A stretch of 64,000 nucleotides of DNA, from contig NZ_AFWT01000013.1 of assembly GCF_000224065.1 (NCBI RefSeq), positions 1 to 64,000 on the forward strand, in the 5' to 3' direction. This document shows, piece after piece, positions 24,573-34,640 of this stretch; positions within the stretch are counted from its first letter, which is position 1; each line of letters begins with the position of its first letter. The notes below the pieces were generated by a model. The model ran no database searches, was not told where the DNA came from, and was given only the letters and a program-made list of their open reading frames with translations. The DNA is from Thiorhodococcus drewsii AZ1 (lineage in GTDB: Bacteria; Pseudomonadota; Gammaproteobacteria; Chromatiales; Chromatiaceae). Made by a program: the position numbers and the translations under genes.

Positions 24573-25520
24573 ATGGACAGCCGCCTCGGCGAACAGGAGC
24601 TTCCACCCGCGCTCCGCATACATCACGAACAGACGCACTCGCCGGTTTTCATCCTCGCCTTGATCGGGGCCGGCCTGCTGCATCTGGTGGCGCTGCTCGC
24701 GCTCAACATCGAACCTCCGAAGTCGCCCCCGATCCCGGAAACGGCCTTGGAGATTCTCGTCCTCACCGAAGGCGGACATACGACCGACTATGCCGCCCCG
24801 GACGCGGCGCTGGCCCAGCGCACCCAGACCGGCGCATCACCAACCGGTAAGACCGCGCTGTCCTCGCCTGGCGAACAGATCCAAGCGCTGGACCCGACTC
24901 CCGAGGAGACGCCACCCGACCCCATTCCCACAGTCACGGAAGAGGTCGTGGAGACCGCGCCCGAATCGGAGCCAAAACCAACGCCGCCTCGCGAGGCAGA
25001 ACTCGATGTTCTCGCCGCCAAACACCCGGATGAAACGCTCGCGGAGCTTCCCCCAACGCGACCGCCGATCGACGCGGCAGGCATACTGGCGAGCCAGAGT
25101 CGCGAGATCGCGCGTCTGACCGCCGATCTAGAGGCTCAGAGTTCGGCCTATGCACGGCGTGTTCGACGCAAGTCGATCAGTGCCAGCACGCGCGAGTTCC
25201 GCTACGCAAGCTATCTGGGCGCCTGGGCACGTAAAGTGGAGCGGATCGGCAACCTCAACTATCCTCAAGCGGCGAAGGAGGCACATCTCTACGGCAGCCT
25301 CATCCTGCATGTCGCGATCCGCTCGGACGGCAGCGTGGAGCGCATCCGAATCGTCCGCTCGTCCGGTTCAGACCTGCTCGACGAGGCGGCGATCCAAATC
25401 GTCGAGCTGGCCGCGCCCTATTCGCCTTTTCCTCCAGATATCGCCGCCGAAACCGATGTGCTGGACATCATCCGCACCTGGCAATTCATGCGCGGAGACG
25501 TCCTCGGCTGGGAGCGATAG
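24573..25520 (+). CDS. TonB-like protein, TonB3-type by position
   Basis: The 315-residue protein has one N-terminal membrane anchor (PVFILALIGAGLLHLVALLA, about residues 25-45), a long Pro/Glu-rich periplasmic linker, a helical stretch, and a C-terminal TonB domain with YPQAAKEAHLYGSLILHVAI followed by GSVERIRIVRSSGSDLLDEA. It should transmit proton-motive force to an outer membrane partner. In P. aeruginosa the gene at this position (tonB3, between gshB and yqgE) is needed for normal twitching motility and pilus assembly. No exbB/exbD is near. The ATG lies 5 bp after the apbE-like gene. Confidence 0.85.
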   Translation: MDSRLGEQELPPALRIHHEQTHSPVFILALIGAGLLHLVALLALNIEPPKSPPIPETALEILVLTEGGHTTDYAAPDAALAQRTQTGASPTGKTALSSPGEQIQALDPTPEETPPDPIPTVTEEVVETAPESEPKPTPPREAELDVLAAKHPDETLAELPPTRPPIDAAGILASQSREIARLTADLEAQSSAYARRVRRKSISASTREFRYASYLGAWARKVERIGNLNYPQAAKEAHLYGSLILHVAIRSDGSVERIRIVRSSGSDLLDEAAIQIVELAAPYSPFPPDIAAETDVLDIIRTWQFMRGDVLGWER

Positions 25521-25642
25521 CCCCGGCCACCCGGATTGCGCGATACTGATAAGATGTCATTCAGCGCGACAGCTCGGGAATTCGCGCTGAATGCGGTCCG
25601 GCCACCCTTGCCACACCTCGCGCCGATCAGGATACTAGAGTC

Positions 25643-26206
25643 ATGCCCTTCAGCACCTCTCTGACGAACCACTTCCTCATCGCGATGCCGGCCCTCGCGG
25701 ACCCCAATTTCTCGCGAACCGTAACCTACATCTGCGAGCACACCGAGCAAGGGGCCATGGGCATCGTGATCAACCGACAGATCGACGTCACGCTCGGCGA
25801 GCTGCTCGGTCAGCTAGAGATCAAGGTGGACCAACCCACGATCGGAAGCACCCCGGTCTACCAAGGCGGTCCGGTACAGACCGATCGTGGATTTGTCCTG
25901 CACACAGCCGGCCCGGCCTTCGATTCAACGCTCAACATCACACCGGACATCAGCGTCACCACCTCGCGCGACGTCCTGGAGGCGATTGCCAAAGGCGAAG
26001 GGCCGGACCAGATACTGGTCGCCCTGGGCTATGCCGGATGGGGCGGTGGCCAACTGGAACAGGAGATGAGCGCCAATGCCTGGCTCAGCGGACCGGCAAG
26101 CGACGAGATCATCTTCCGTATGGATCCGGGCGCGCGCTGGATGGCGGCAGCCCAGCTGCTCGGTGTGGATCTGAATCTACTCAGCGGCGAGGCCGGGCAC
26201 GCCTGA
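25643..26206 (+). CDS. YqgE/AlgH family protein (DUF179)
   Basis: The 187-residue protein has the family's start SLTNHFLIAMPALADPNFSR, then TYICEHTEQGAMGIVINR near residue 32, YQGGPVQTDRGFVLH near 75, and VALGYAGWGGGQLEQEM near 130. The biochemical role is not established; the gene is nearly always next to ruvX, as here (19 bp). In Pseudomonas it was named algH for effects on alginate regulation. Confidence 0.92.
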   Translation: MPFSTSLTNHFLIAMPALADPNFSRTVTYICEHTEQGAMGIVINRQIDVTLGELLGQLEIKVDQPTIGSTPVYQGGPVQTDRGFVLHTAGPAFDSTLNITPDISVTTSRDVLEAIAKGEGPDQILVALGYAGWGGGQLEQEMSANAWLSGPASDEIIFRMDPGARWMAAAQLLGVDLNLLSGEAGHA

Positions 26207-26225
26207 CCCGCCTTCGGAGCCTCGT

Positions 26226-26663
26226 ATGACGACCCTGCTGGGCTTCGATTTCGGCCTGCGTAAGATCGGTGTGGCCGTCGGCCAGACCCTGACCCGTTCC
26301 GCGACCCCGCTAACGACCTTGCGCGGCCAGGGCGAAAAGCCCGACTGGGCTGGAATCGGGGCGCTGATCGAGGAATGGAAACCAAGCGCCCTGGTCGTCG
26401 GGCTTCCCTTCAACATGGACGATACCGAGGTCGACTGGTCGCCACGGGTTCACCGTTTCGCTCGCCAGTTGGAGGGACGCTACGGTCTGAAGGTCCACCT
26501 GATCGACGAGCGCCTGACCTCTGTCGAGGCCAAGCGCCAACTCAACGAGCGCCCCCAGGACCCCGCACGGGGTCGCTCCGGACGCAAACCATCCACGCGG
26601 GATGCCGTCGACGCCCTGGCGGCCGCCCTCATTCTGGAAACCTGGCTTTGTGAGCAAGACTGA
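26226..26663 (+). CDS. ruvX: Putative pre-16S rRNA nuclease (Holliday junction resolvase-like, YqgF)
   Basis: The 145-residue RNase H-fold protein starts with [17 protein letters not shown], has [10 protein letters not shown] near residue 58 and [15 protein letters not shown] near 93, and ends with [17 protein letters not shown]. The first and last Asp of these motifs are the catalytic acids. The last 14 bases overlap the start of pyrR if pyrR begins at GTG 26650. Confidence 0.93.
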   Translation: MTTLLGFDFGLRKIGVAVGQTLTRSATPLTTLRGQGEKPDWAGIGALIEEWKPSALVVGLPFNMDDTEVDWSPRVHRFARQLEGRYGLKVHLIDERLTSVEAKRQLNERPQDPARGRSGRKPSTRDAVDALAAALILETWLCEQD

Positions 26664-27252
26664 CATCTGGAAAGACGCGGGCGAGGTGGATACCGCCATC
26701 GCCCGTATGGCCGATGATCTGACAGCCCTGATCGCCGAGCGCGGCATCCAGGACCCCTTGATGATCGGTATCCATACCGGTGGGGTCTGGGTCGCCGACC
26801 GACTGCACGAGCGACTCGGGATTACGGACCCGATCGGCCATCTCGACATCTCATTCTACCGCGACGACTTCACCCGCATCGGCATGCATCCGCAGGTCCG
26901 CCCGTCCTATCTCCCGCTCGGAGTGGACGACCGCAATCTGATTCTGGTGGACGACGTCCTGCAGAGCGGACGCACCATCCGCGCGGCGCTCAACGTGCTG
27001 TTCGACTATGGCCGACCGGCCTCCGTGATCCTGGCGACCCTGGCCGAGCGCGATGGACGTGAACTTCCGATCGCGCCCGATGTGGTCGGACTGCACGCCA
27101 AACTGGAGCACGACGAGCAGATCAAGCTCAGTGGTCCCGAGCCCCTGCTGATGCTCCGAGGAAAAACGCCGCGTCACGCCGCCGACAAGCCGAACCCAAG
27201 CCGCAAGTCCGGCCAGGATTCGCGCACGCAATCAGATTCAGACCCCACATAA
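26650..27252 (+). CDS. pyrR: Bifunctional pyrimidine operon regulator / uracil phosphoribosyltransferase homologue
   Basis: With a GTG start at 26650 the protein has 200 residues. It has a type I PRTase fold with [14 protein letters not shown] near residue 38, [11 protein letters not shown], the PRPP loop [18 protein letters not shown] near 98-115, and [16 protein letters not shown]. The C terminus has a 30-residue polar, probably disordered tail. In Gram-positive bacteria PyrR is an RNA-binding attenuator; in Pseudomonas it sits before pyrB as here, where its regulatory role is less direct. I chose GTG because the upstream frame runs through ruvX. Confidence 0.88.
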   Translation: MSKTDIWKDAGEVDTAIARMADDLTALIAERGIQDPLMIGIHTGGVWVADRLHERLGITDPIGHLDISFYRDDFTRIGMHPQVRPSYLPLGVDDRNLILVDDVLQSGRTIRAALNVLFDYGRPASVILATLAERDGRELPIAPDVVGLHAKLEHDEQIKLSGPEPLLMLRGKTPRHAADKPNPSRKSGQDSRTQSDSDPT

Positions 27253-27255
27253 TTG

Positions 27256-28251
27256 ATGAGCAAACAGAATCCGCAACTCGATGCACAGGGCAATCTCAAG
27301 CACTTCCTCACCACCGAGGGACTGAGCCGCGACCTATTGACCGACATACTGGACCAGGCGGAGGGATTCCTCGGCGTCGCTCAACAGGCGGTCAAGAAGG
27401 TGCCGCTCTGTCGCGGCAAGGTCATCGCCAATCTCTTCTTCGAGACCAGCACCCGAACCCGCACCACCTTCGAACTGGCCGCCAAGCGGCTCTCGGCCGA
27501 CGTGCTCAACCTCAATATCTCGACCTCGGCTACAGCCAAGGGCGAGACCCTGCTGGACACCCTGCGCAACCTTGAGGCGATGCACGTCGACATGTTCGTG
27601 GTGCGTCACGCGACCAGCGGCGCGGCCCATTTCATCGCCGCCCACGCCGATCCGCACGTCAGCGTCATCAATGCCGGGGACGGACGTCATGCGCACCCGA
27701 CCCAGGCGATGCTCGACATGTTCACCATTCGTCGGCACAAACAGGACTTCAGCCGGCTGCGGGTCGCCATCGTCGGCGACATCATGCACTCGCGCGTCGC
27801 CCGCTCGCAGATCCTGGCGCTCAAGACGCTGGGCGTGCCCGAGGTTCGGGTCATCGCCCCCAGTACACTCATGCCCAACGGCATTGAGGAGGCGTTCGGC
27901 GTGCGCGCCTATCACGACCTGCGCGAGGGGGTGCGCGACGTTGATGTCATCATCATGCTGCGCATTCAGCACGAGCGCATGAACAGCTCTCTGCTGCCCA
28001 GCGAACACGAATATTTCCGGCTGTTCGGACTCACCGAGGAACGCCTCTCGACCGCCCAACCGGACGCCATCGTGATGCATCCGGGGCCCATCAACCGGGG
28101 AGTGGAGATGGATTCGCAGGTCGCCGACGGCCCACGATCGGTGATCCTCGAGCAAGTCAGCAACGGTATCGCCGTGCGCATGGCGGTCATGTCCATGTGC
28201 ATCGGCACCCAGAATCTCAAGAGTCAGCCTCAAGGAGACGTCGATGGCTAA
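27256..28251 (+). CDS. pyrB: Aspartate carbamoyltransferase catalytic chain
   Basis: The 331-residue enzyme joins carbamoyl phosphate and aspartate, the committed step of pyrimidine synthesis. Blocks: [19 protein letters not shown] (carbamoyl phosphate site), [43 protein letters not shown] and a late [13 protein letters not shown]. No pyrI regulatory chain is present; the enzyme should be of the class that pairs with a dihydroorotase homologue, encoded by the next gene, which overlaps it by 8 bp. A TTG one codon upstream is the alternative start. Confidence 0.95.
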   Translation: MSKQNPQLDAQGNLKHFLTTEGLSRDLLTDILDQAEGFLGVAQQAVKKVPLCRGKVIANLFFETSTRTRTTFELAAKRLSADVLNLNISTSATAKGETLLDTLRNLEAMHVDMFVVRHATSGAAHFIAAHADPHVSVINAGDGRHAHPTQAMLDMFTIRRHKQDFSRLRVAIVGDIMHSRVARSQILALKTLGVPEVRVIAPSTLMPNGIEEAFGVRAYHDLREGVRDVDVIIMLRIQHERMNSSLLPSEHEYFRLFGLTEERLSTAQPDAIVMHPGPINRGVEMDSQVADGPRSVILEQVSNGIAVRMAVMSMCIGTQNLKSQPQGDVDG

Positions 28252-29530
28252 CGGACCCCGTATCAGTATCCGCAACGGACGGCTGATCGATCCCGCCAGC
28301 GGTCTCGACGGCGAGGCGGATCTGCACATCGCCGACGGCAAGGTGCTGGCCATCGGCCCGGCCCCCTCGGGCTTCCAACCGGATCGTACCCTCGATGCGC
28401 GCGACCAGCTGATCTGTCCCGGATTCGTCGACCTCTGCGCCCGGCTACGCGAGCCCGGCCACGAGCACAAGGCGACCATCGCCAGCGAGACCCGTGCTGC
28501 GGCGGCCTCCGGTGTCACCACCATCTGCTGTCCGCCGGACACTTTGCCGGTCATCGATACCCCGGCGGTTGCGCAGTTGGTGTCCCAAACGGCCGAACGC
28601 CACGGATTCGCCCGAGTGGTTCCGGCCGGCGCGGTCACCCAGGGCCTGAAGGGCGCCAAGATCACCGAAATGGCAGCGCTCAAGCAGGCTGGCTGTCCGG
28701 TGTTGAGCCAGGCTGACAGCCCCATCCGCGACACCCAGGTCCAGAGACGCGCCATGGAATACGCGACGACCTTCGGGCTCACCGTCTTCCTGCATCCGCA
28801 GGATGCCGCCTTGAGCGAGGAGGGCTGCGCGCACGAAGGACTGGTGAGCACGCGTCTGGGTCTACCGGGCATTCCAGAGGCGGCCGAAACGGTGGCGGTC
28901 GCGCGGGATCTGGCCCTGGCCGAACAGACCGGAGCCCGCATTCATTTCCGCGGACTCTCGACGGCGCGGGGCGTAGCCATGCTCGCCGAGGCGCGCCGGC
29001 GCGGCATCCAGGTCACGGCCGATGTCAGCATGCACCAGCTGTTCCTCACCGAGGACGACCTAGAATGCTTCGACGCGAACTGCCACCTGATTCCGCCGCT
29101 GCGCACGCACGCCGATCGCGAAGCCTTGCGCACAGCAGTCGCGTCGGGCGTGATCTCGGCCATCTGCTCGGATCACCAACCGCACGACGCCGACGCCAAG
29201 CTCGCGCCCTTCCCCGAGACGGCGCCTGGCATCTCGGCACTGGAGACCTTACTGCCCTTAGCCTTGCGGCTGGCAGACGAGGGCGTGATGGATCTGGCGA
29301 CCCTGATCGAGCGCCTAACCCATGGACCAGCGACCATTCTCGGACGCGCTCTCGGGCGCATCGCACCGGGCGCACCGGCCGACATCTGCGTCTTCGATCC
29401 CGAGACAACCTGGGTGGTGAACCCGGCCACGCTCATCAGCCATGGACTGCATACGCCGTTCAACGAACAGGAGATGCGGGGACGGGTGAGTTGGACATTG
29501 CTCGGCGGACGGATCGTCTTCGAGCGGTGA
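28244..29530 (+). CDS. pyrC': Dihydroorotase homologue lacking the metal-binding HxH motif (PyrC')
   Basis: The 428-residue amidohydrolase-fold protein follows the multifunctional-complex type of dihydroorotase but lacks its zinc site. Where active enzymes have DxHxHLREPG this protein has [10 protein letters not shown], so both His are replaced. The usual His of the later VHAED-type motif reads FLHPQDA, while [11 protein letters not shown] and the C-terminal strands are kept. In Pseudomonas the same gene, directly after pyrB, encodes an inactive subunit needed to assemble the aspartate carbamoyltransferase dodecamer; that is the likely role here. A separate active pyrC should exist elsewhere. 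Confidence 0.9.
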   Translation: MANGPRISIRNGRLIDPASGLDGEADLHIADGKVLAIGPAPSGFQPDRTLDARDQLICPGFVDLCARLREPGHEHKATIASETRAAAASGVTTICCPPDTLPVIDTPAVAQLVSQTAERHGFARVVPAGAVTQGLKGAKITEMAALKQAGCPVLSQADSPIRDTQVQRRAMEYATTFGLTVFLHPQDAALSEEGCAHEGLVSTRLGLPGIPEAAETVAVARDLALAEQTGARIHFRGLSTARGVAMLAEARRRGIQVTADVSMHQLFLTEDDLECFDANCHLIPPLRTHADREALRTAVASGVISAICSDHQPHDADAKLAPFPETAPGISALETLLPLALRLADEGVMDLATLIERLTHGPATILGRALGRIAPGAPADICVFDPETTWVVNPATLISHGLHTPFNEQEMRGRVSWTLLGGRIVFER

Positions 29531-29534
29531 GCTC

Positions 29535-29582
29535 CAGCTTCCAGCAGTCAGCCTCCAGCTAGTGGCTGGCCGCTGGAAGCTG
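29535..29582. repeat. Palindromic intergenic repeat (CAGCTTCCAGC/GCTGGAAGCTG)
   Basis: Perfect 11-bp arms at 29535-29545 and 29572-29582 enclose a second, shorter stem CCAGC/GCTGG around TAGTG. It lies between the convergent genes pyrC' and pilU and could terminate both transcripts. The GGAAGCTGG-type wording suggests a member of a dispersed repeat family; a partly similar stretch is at 52510-52536. Confidence 0.6.
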
Positions 29583-29593
29583 GCGGCTAGGAC

Positions 29594-30751
29594 TCACATC
29601 CGATTCGGGTCCTCGTCCTCGACCAGGGTGATGCCGTCGATCGAGCGGTCGGTGGCGGCGCGTTGAGCTGTTCCGCCTTGGAGCTTGATCATGAGCCGCA
29701 CCTCGTTGGCCGAGTCGGCATGGCGCAGGGCGTCCTCGTAGGTGATCTCGCCTTCCTGGTAGAGACTGAACAGGGCCTGGTCGAAGGTGACCATGCCCTG
29801 CTCGCCGGAACGCTTCATCAGGTCCTTGAGCTTATGCACCTCGCCCATGCGGATGAGGTCCGCCGCAAGCGGTGTATTGAGCAGAACCTCGATCACCGCG
29901 CGTCGGCCTTGACCGCTCTTACGCGGCGCCAACTGCTGGGCGACTATCCCCTTGAGGTTCAGGGAGAGGTCCATCAGCATCTGGTTGCGCGACTCCTCGG
30001 GAAAGAAGTTGATCACGCGATCCAGCGCCTGGTTGGCGTTGTTGGCATGGAGCGTGGCCAGCACCAGATGTCCGGTCTCGGCGAAGGTGATAGCGTATTC
30101 CATGGTCGCGCGGGTACGGATCTCACCGATCAGGATGACGTCCGGTGCCTGCCGCAACGTATTGCGCAAGGCGACCTCGAAGGACTCGGTGTCCACACCG
30201 ACCTCGCGCTGGGTGATGATGCAACCGTCATGCTCATGCACGTACTCGATCGGGTCCTCGATGGTGATGATGTGCCCCGAGCTATGGCGGTTGCGATAGC
30301 CGACCAGGGCGGCGAGGGAGGTCGACTTACCCGTGCCGGTCGCACCCACGAAGATCACCAGACCGCGCTTGGTCATGGCCAGATCGCGCAGCACCGAGGG
30401 CAGCTTGAGCTCCTCCAGGGTCGGGATGCGGGTCTCGATACGCCGCAGTACCATCCCCACCGCATCGCGCTGAACGAAGGCGCTGACACGGAAACGACCG
30501 AGTGGGGCACGGTCGAGCGCGAACTGGCATTCCTTGGTGTCGTCAAATTCGGCGCGCTGGCGGTCGTTCATGATCTCCATGACCATGGTGCGCGCCTGAT
30601 CGGCGGACAACGGCTGTTTGGCGGCGGGATAAATGGCCCCGTCGATCTTGATGCTGGGCGGCCAACCCGAGGTGATGAAGAGGTCCGAACCCTTCTTTTC
30701 GACCAGAGCCCCCAAGAGTTGCTCCAACGCACGCTTGAGATCCATCGACAT
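29594..30751 (-). CDS. pilU: Type IV pilus retraction ATPase PilU
   Basis: The 385-residue hexameric ATPase assists PilT in retracting type IV pili at the inner membrane base. Motifs: Walker A GATGTGKSTSLAALVGYRN near residue 130, the Asp box/Walker B region with VILIGEIRTRATMEYAI, and the His box GHLVLATLHANN. The C-terminal part GEITYEDALRHADSANEVRL is the PilU form and lacks the AIRNLIRE motif of PilT. It is 88 bp downstream of pilT in the same direction. Confidence 0.93.
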   Translation of the reverse strand: MSMDLKRALEQLLGALVEKKGSDLFITSGWPPSIKIDGAIYPAAKQPLSADQARTMVMEIMNDRQRAEFDDTKECQFALDRAPLGRFRVSAFVQRDAVGMVLRRIETRIPTLEELKLPSVLRDLAMTKRGLVIFVGATGTGKSTSLAALVGYRNRHSSGHIITIEDPIEYVHEHDGCIITQREVGVDTESFEVALRNTLRQAPDVILIGEIRTRATMEYAITFAETGHLVLATLHANNANQALDRVINFFPEESRNQMLMDLSLNLKGIVAQQLAPRKSGQGRRAVIEVLLNTPLAADLIRMGEVHKLKDLMKRSGEQGMVTFDQALFSLYQEGEITYEDALRHADSANEVRLMIKLQGGTAQRAATDRSIDGITLVEDEDPNRM

Positions 30752-30839
30752 CCTCTATCTCCCGTCATAGAGCGTCCAGACCGATTCGGCTAGGCGCCAG
30801 ATGCGAGCGCCTCGCTCAGACCACGATCAGTGGAGCGGA

Positions 30840-31877
30840 TTACACGAAGTCTTCCTTGTTCTGCGCCTTGGCGCGGGCGTCCTTACGCGAGACGAGCCCC
30901 TTCTGAATGAGTTCCTTGAGGTTCTGATCCAGGGTCTGCATGCCGTGGGCCTGCCCCGTCTGGATGGCCGAATACATCTGTGCGACCTTGGCCTCGCGGA
31001 TCAGATTTCGAATTGCCGGTGTGCCGATCATGATCTCGTGCGCCGCGACTCGTCCACCACCGACCTTTTTCATCAGCGTCTGCGAGACGACCGCCCGCAG
31101 CGACTCCGAGAGCATGGCGCGCACCATATCCTTCTCGGCCGCCGGGAAGACGTCGATGATACGGTCGATGGTCTTGGCCGCCGAGGTGGTATGCAAGGTT
31201 CCGAACACCAGATGTCCCGTCTCGGCGGCGGTCAATGCCAGGCGGATGGTCTCCAGATCGCGCATTTCGCCGACCAGGATGATATCCGGGTCCTGACGCA
31301 GCGCGGAGCGCAACGCCTCGCTGAAACCCAGCGTATCGCGATGGATTTCGCGCTGATTGACCAGGCACTTCTTGCTGGTGTGAACGAATTCGATCGGATC
31401 CTCAATGGTGAGGATGTGCGCGTATTCTTGATCGTTGAGATGGTCGACCATCGCGGCCAGCGTGGTCGATTTACCCGAACCGGTCGGCCCGGTGACCAGG
31501 ATGAGACCGCGCGGGACGTTGATGATGTCCTTGAATGAGGACGGCGCCTTGAGGTCTTCCAGGGTCAGCACCTTGGAAGGGATGGTTCGGAAGACGGCGC
31601 CGGCGCCACGCTTCTGGTTGAAGGCATTGACACGGAAACGCGCCACGCCGGGGATTTCGAACGAGAAGTCGGTCTCCAGGAATTCCTCGTAATCCTTGCG
31701 CTGCTTGTCGTTCATGATGTCGTAGACAAGCGAGTGGACCGAGCGATGCTCAAGCGCCGGAACGTTGATCCGGCGCATATCCCCGTCGACACGAATCATC
31801 GGAGGTAAACCGGCCGACAGATGCAGGTCCGAGGCGTTGTTCTTGACACTGAAGGCGAGTAGTTCGGCGATGTCCAC
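30840..31877 (-). CDS. pilT: Type IV pilus retraction ATPase PilT
   Basis: The 345-residue motor powers pilus retraction and twitching. Walker A is VTGPTGSGKSTTLAAM near residue 130, the Walker B region is IILVGEMRDLETIRLAL, the His box is GHLVFGTLHTTSA, and the PilT-specific AIRNLIREAK motif is near residue 290. It is the first gene of pilTU. With pilGHIJ-chpA and the tonB3-type gene nearby, most of the twitching control and retraction set lies in 20 kb; pilus structural genes are not in the window. Confidence 0.95.
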   Translation of the reverse strand: MDIAELLAFSVKNNASDLHLSAGLPPMIRVDGDMRRINVPALEHRSVHSLVYDIMNDKQRKDYEEFLETDFSFEIPGVARFRVNAFNQKRGAGAVFRTIPSKVLTLEDLKAPSSFKDIINVPRGLILVTGPTGSGKSTTLAAMVDHLNDQEYAHILTIEDPIEFVHTSKKCLVNQREIHRDTLGFSEALRSALRQDPDIILVGEMRDLETIRLALTAAETGHLVFGTLHTTSAAKTIDRIIDVFPAAEKDMVRAMLSESLRAVVSQTLMKKVGGGRVAAHEIMIGTPAIRNLIREAKVAQMYSAIQTGQAHGMQTLDQNLKELIQKGLVSRKDARAKAQNKEDFV

Positions 31878-32113
31878 GAGTCACTCCATTAGTGGCCAGC
31901 CCCTTGGGCACGTGGGAAAACTTCGACCGACAGCGAAGGGGCTATTGCGTCAACGATACATCCAATTGAGGATCCTGACCCGCAAGACGACCCGGAAACC
32001 GGGATCAGTTCACAGAACCAGCGCTTCGCGGCGAATCCCAAACGGGTATCCCGAGCCCGCCCGCCATCCTCGAGCACCGTCGTGCGCGAGGGTACGGAAC
32101 GGGACAGCGGGCA

Positions 32114-32638
32114 TCAGGCGTCCTGACTCTGCTGCGTCTCCAGCCGGGCGACCTTTTCCATCACCATCGCCTCCAAATCGCGCTTGTAGTTGGCGACCCG
32201 CTCGCACATCGCGGGATCGGAGGCGCCGATGATCTGGGCCGCGAGGATCCCCGCGTTCTTTGAGCCGTTGATGGCAACGGTCGCCACCGGAACCCCGGCG
32301 GGCATCTGCACGATCGACAGCAGGGAATCCTCGCCTGACAGGGTCGAGGTCTTCACCGGCACGCCGATCACCGGCAGCGGGGTGATGGCCGCCGCCATGC
32401 CGGGAAGATGAGCCGCACCGCCCGCGCCGGCGATGATGACCTGCAGTCCGCGCGCGACAGCGGTCTCGGCATAGTCGTAGAGACGCTTGGGGGTGCGATG
32501 GGCCGAAACGATGGTCATCTCGTAGGGCACGCCGAACTCCTTGAGGATCGCGGCCGCCTCCTGCATAACCGGAAGGTCGGAGTCGCTGCCCATGATGATT
32601 CCAACCTTGGGCCGGTGCTGGGTAGATGTTTGAGTCAT
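32114..32638 (-). CDS. purE: N5-carboxyaminoimidazole ribonucleotide mutase
   Basis: The 174-residue class I PurE moves the carboxyl group of N5-CAIR to C4 in purine synthesis. It shows [16 protein letters not shown] near residue 13, [32 protein letters not shown] and [20 protein letters not shown]. The ATG at 32638 overlaps the purK stop (ATGA), so the two subunits are translationally coupled. It is the last gene of a purKE operon. Confidence 0.95.
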   Translation of the reverse strand: MTQTSTQHRPKVGIIMGSDSDLPVMQEAAAILKEFGVPYEMTIVSAHRTPKRLYDYAETAVARGLQVIIAGAGGAAHLPGMAAAITPLPVIGVPVKTSTLSGEDSLLSIVQMPAGVPVATVAINGSKNAGILAAQIIGASDPAMCERVANYKRDLEAMVMEKVARLETQQSQDA

Positions 32639-33789
32639 GGATGATCCTCTGCTGAGATCTCGATCAGGTCGCGAACGCGCTCGGCCTTGCGTTTGGCGGT
32701 CTCGATGTCGGGATCTAGAACCGTCACATGGCCCATTTTGCGAAAGGGTGCGCTGGTCGCCTTGCCGTATAGGTGCAAACACACGCCCGGAATGGCCAAT
32801 GCCTCGGCCATGCCCTTGATGATGGGACGCCCACGACGACCGGGCGCGCCCAGCAGATTGATCATAGCCGCCGGAGAGAGTTGATCCGTCACCCCGAGCG
32901 GCAAACCGACGACGGCGCGCAGATGCTGCTCGAACTGGTCGGTAACGTTGGCCTCGATGGTGTGATGCCCGGAATTGTGGGTCCGAGGGGCAACCTCGTT
33001 GACCAGAAGCTCGCCCGTTTCGGTGAGGAACAGCTCGACACCGAAGATGCCCACGCCGTCGAGCATCTCGACCGTCCGCACGGCAAGATCGACCGCCGCC
33101 TCGGCGACCGAGGAGGGAATATTGGCGGGTGCCAGCAGCAGATCGAGCACGTTCTCGCCGGAGCGGAAACACATCTCGACCACCGGATAGCAGCGGCACT
33201 CCCCGTCCCGTGCGCGGGCGACGACCACGGCCAGCTCCTTTGCGGCGGGCACGAAACGCTCCAGCAACGAGGGCACGGGCAGATGGGCGTCATAGTCCTC
33301 GGGCGTCTTCACGATGGAAACGCCCCGCCCATCGTAGCCGCCACGACGCGCCTTCTGGACCAGGGGATAACCGAACGCCGCGAATGCCTCGGGGCTCGGC
33401 TCCGACAGCTCGACGAAGGGCGCGGTTGGAATGCCGGCGGCCGCGAACGCCTGCTTCTGAGTCAGCTTGTCCTGAATCAGCGCCAGCACCCGTGGAGAGG
33501 GATGGAATCGGTGACCCTCCTGTTCGAGCTGGGCGAGGGTCTCGGTATCGATGTCTTCGATGTCGAACGTGATGACATCGCAGATTTCGGCCAGCTCGCG
33601 CAGCTTCGACGGGTCGTGATAGTCGCCGAGGATCTGGTGACCGGCGACCTGGCTGGCCGGTGAACCGGGCGTCGGATCCAGCACCACGCAGGTGCAACCC
33701 AGGCGCTTGGCGGCCTTGGCCATCATGCGGCCGAGCTGACCGCCACCGATGATGCCGATACGGGCTAGAGGTAAAGGAAATACGTCCAT
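32635..33789 (-). CDS. purK: N5-carboxyaminoimidazole ribonucleotide synthase
   Basis: The 384-residue ATP-grasp enzyme makes N5-CAIR from AIR, bicarbonate and ATP. The N terminus [20 protein letters not shown] is followed by the [14 protein letters not shown] block, [13 protein letters not shown] in the ATP-grasp region, [12 protein letters not shown], and [18 protein letters not shown] with catalytic residues. I chose ATG 33789 ([12 protein letters not shown]) over a longer frame. It is followed by purE with a 4-bp overlap. Confidence 0.95.
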   Translation of the reverse strand: MDVFPLPLARIGIIGGGQLGRMMAKAAKRLGCTCVVLDPTPGSPASQVAGHQILGDYHDPSKLRELAEICDVITFDIEDIDTETLAQLEQEGHRFHPSPRVLALIQDKLTQKQAFAAAGIPTAPFVELSEPSPEAFAAFGYPLVQKARRGGYDGRGVSIVKTPEDYDAHLPVPSLLERFVPAAKELAVVVARARDGECRCYPVVEMCFRSGENVLDLLLAPANIPSSVAEAAVDLAVRTVEMLDGVGIFGVELFLTETGELLVNEVAPRTHNSGHHTIEANVTDQFEQHLRAVVGLPLGVTDQLSPAAMINLLGAPGRRGRPIIKGMAEALAIPGVCLHLYGKATSAPFRKMGHVTVLDPDIETAKRKAERVRDLIEISAEDHP

Positions 33790-34105
33790 GGCGCAATCAT
33801 CTGCGTTATGAAGAAAATTGGAAAGCCCCGATGCCGAACGAAGCCATTGGATAAGGGTCCCGACCTGATGGGTCCGGATCGCCCTGGTGGAAAACGGGTG
33901 CATTCCAGCCGGAGGTCGTTCCGGCGTGGCATGGCGCGGACGAAGAATCGCGAGGATCCTGCTGCTCCAAACGAAATCTCGGACGATTGGAGGCCGAGAC
34001 GTCGCGATCGGCGAGCCCTGGTGGCGCGATCGAGTCGCGACCGGACAGCCGCGAAGCCGTGGAGGCGCGCTGACTGCCGGGTCTACTTTAGCATTCTATG
34101 CGGGG
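33790..34105. other. Intergenic region upstream of purK
   Basis: About 316 bp without a convincing gene. On the minus strand it must contain the purK promoter; the words TAGAAT and TAAAGT near 34085-34100 are possible -10 boxes, but they have no matching -35. The antitoxin-like gene on the same strand ends at its right edge, so a terminator would be expected here, but none is clear. Confidence 0.35.
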
Positions 34106-34588
34106 TTATTCCTGGCGGATTGAGCGATCGGCGTGGTCGTTGCCGTAATCGGACCTGGAACCGGTCAGGTCCCAGGCGAAGGTGCAGTCGAGATGGGAGA
34201 GCACCGAAATCATGCCGCTCTCGCCGTCCTCGACCATGAGCGCGACCGGAGAGCGGCGCCCGAAGCGCGTGTTTCCGCGCTTGACCCACAGACTCCGCAT
34301 CTCGGGGTTGCGCGGGAAATAGGTGAGCAGCGCATCCTCGATCCGCACGAGATAGGCGACCCGGCGATTCACACGGGGATCGTTCGGAAAGGGCTCCGCG
34401 TCGCGGAAGCGGCCCATGTGTCGCGGCTTGATCGATTGGGGCAACTGCAGAATGGAGGCGACATCGCTCGCCGACAGTCCCCAGCCGTCGAGCAGATCCA
34501 TGATTCGCCGGGTCAAGAGCCGACGCTCGTCGAGCGTGCATTCGGTCGTGCATTCCACCAGACAGAACTCCCGCGCCGAGGGCGCCAT
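34106..34588 (-). CDS. Orphan MbcA/ParS/Xre-type antitoxin-like protein (DUF2384)
   Basis: From the ATG at 34588 the protein has 160 residues; a TTG start at 34636 would add 16. An N-terminal helical HTH-like segment (LLDGWGLSASDVASILQLP) precedes a C-terminal DUF2384-type region with RRVAYLVRIEDALLTYFP and SLWVKRGNTRFGRRSPVALM, the segment that in known pairs sits next to the toxin-binding groove. Antitoxins of this class normally neutralise a RES-domain NAD-degrading toxin encoded next door; no such gene is here. It is followed by purK and preceded by spoT at 4 bp (or overlapping, with the long start), so it may have been recruited as a regulator in the spoT transcript. Confidence 0.65.
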   Translation of the reverse strand: MAPSAREFCLVECTTECTLDERRLLTRRIMDLLDGWGLSASDVASILQLPQSIKPRHMGRFRDAEPFPNDPRVNRRVAYLVRIEDALLTYFPRNPEMRSLWVKRGNTRFGRRSPVALMVEDGESGMISVLSHLDCTFAWDLTGSRSDYGNDHADRSIRQE

Positions 34589-34640
34589 GGGTTTCGCGTA
34601 TCTGGTTGAGATGGCGTCCGTAGACGCCGGTTGCAACCGA

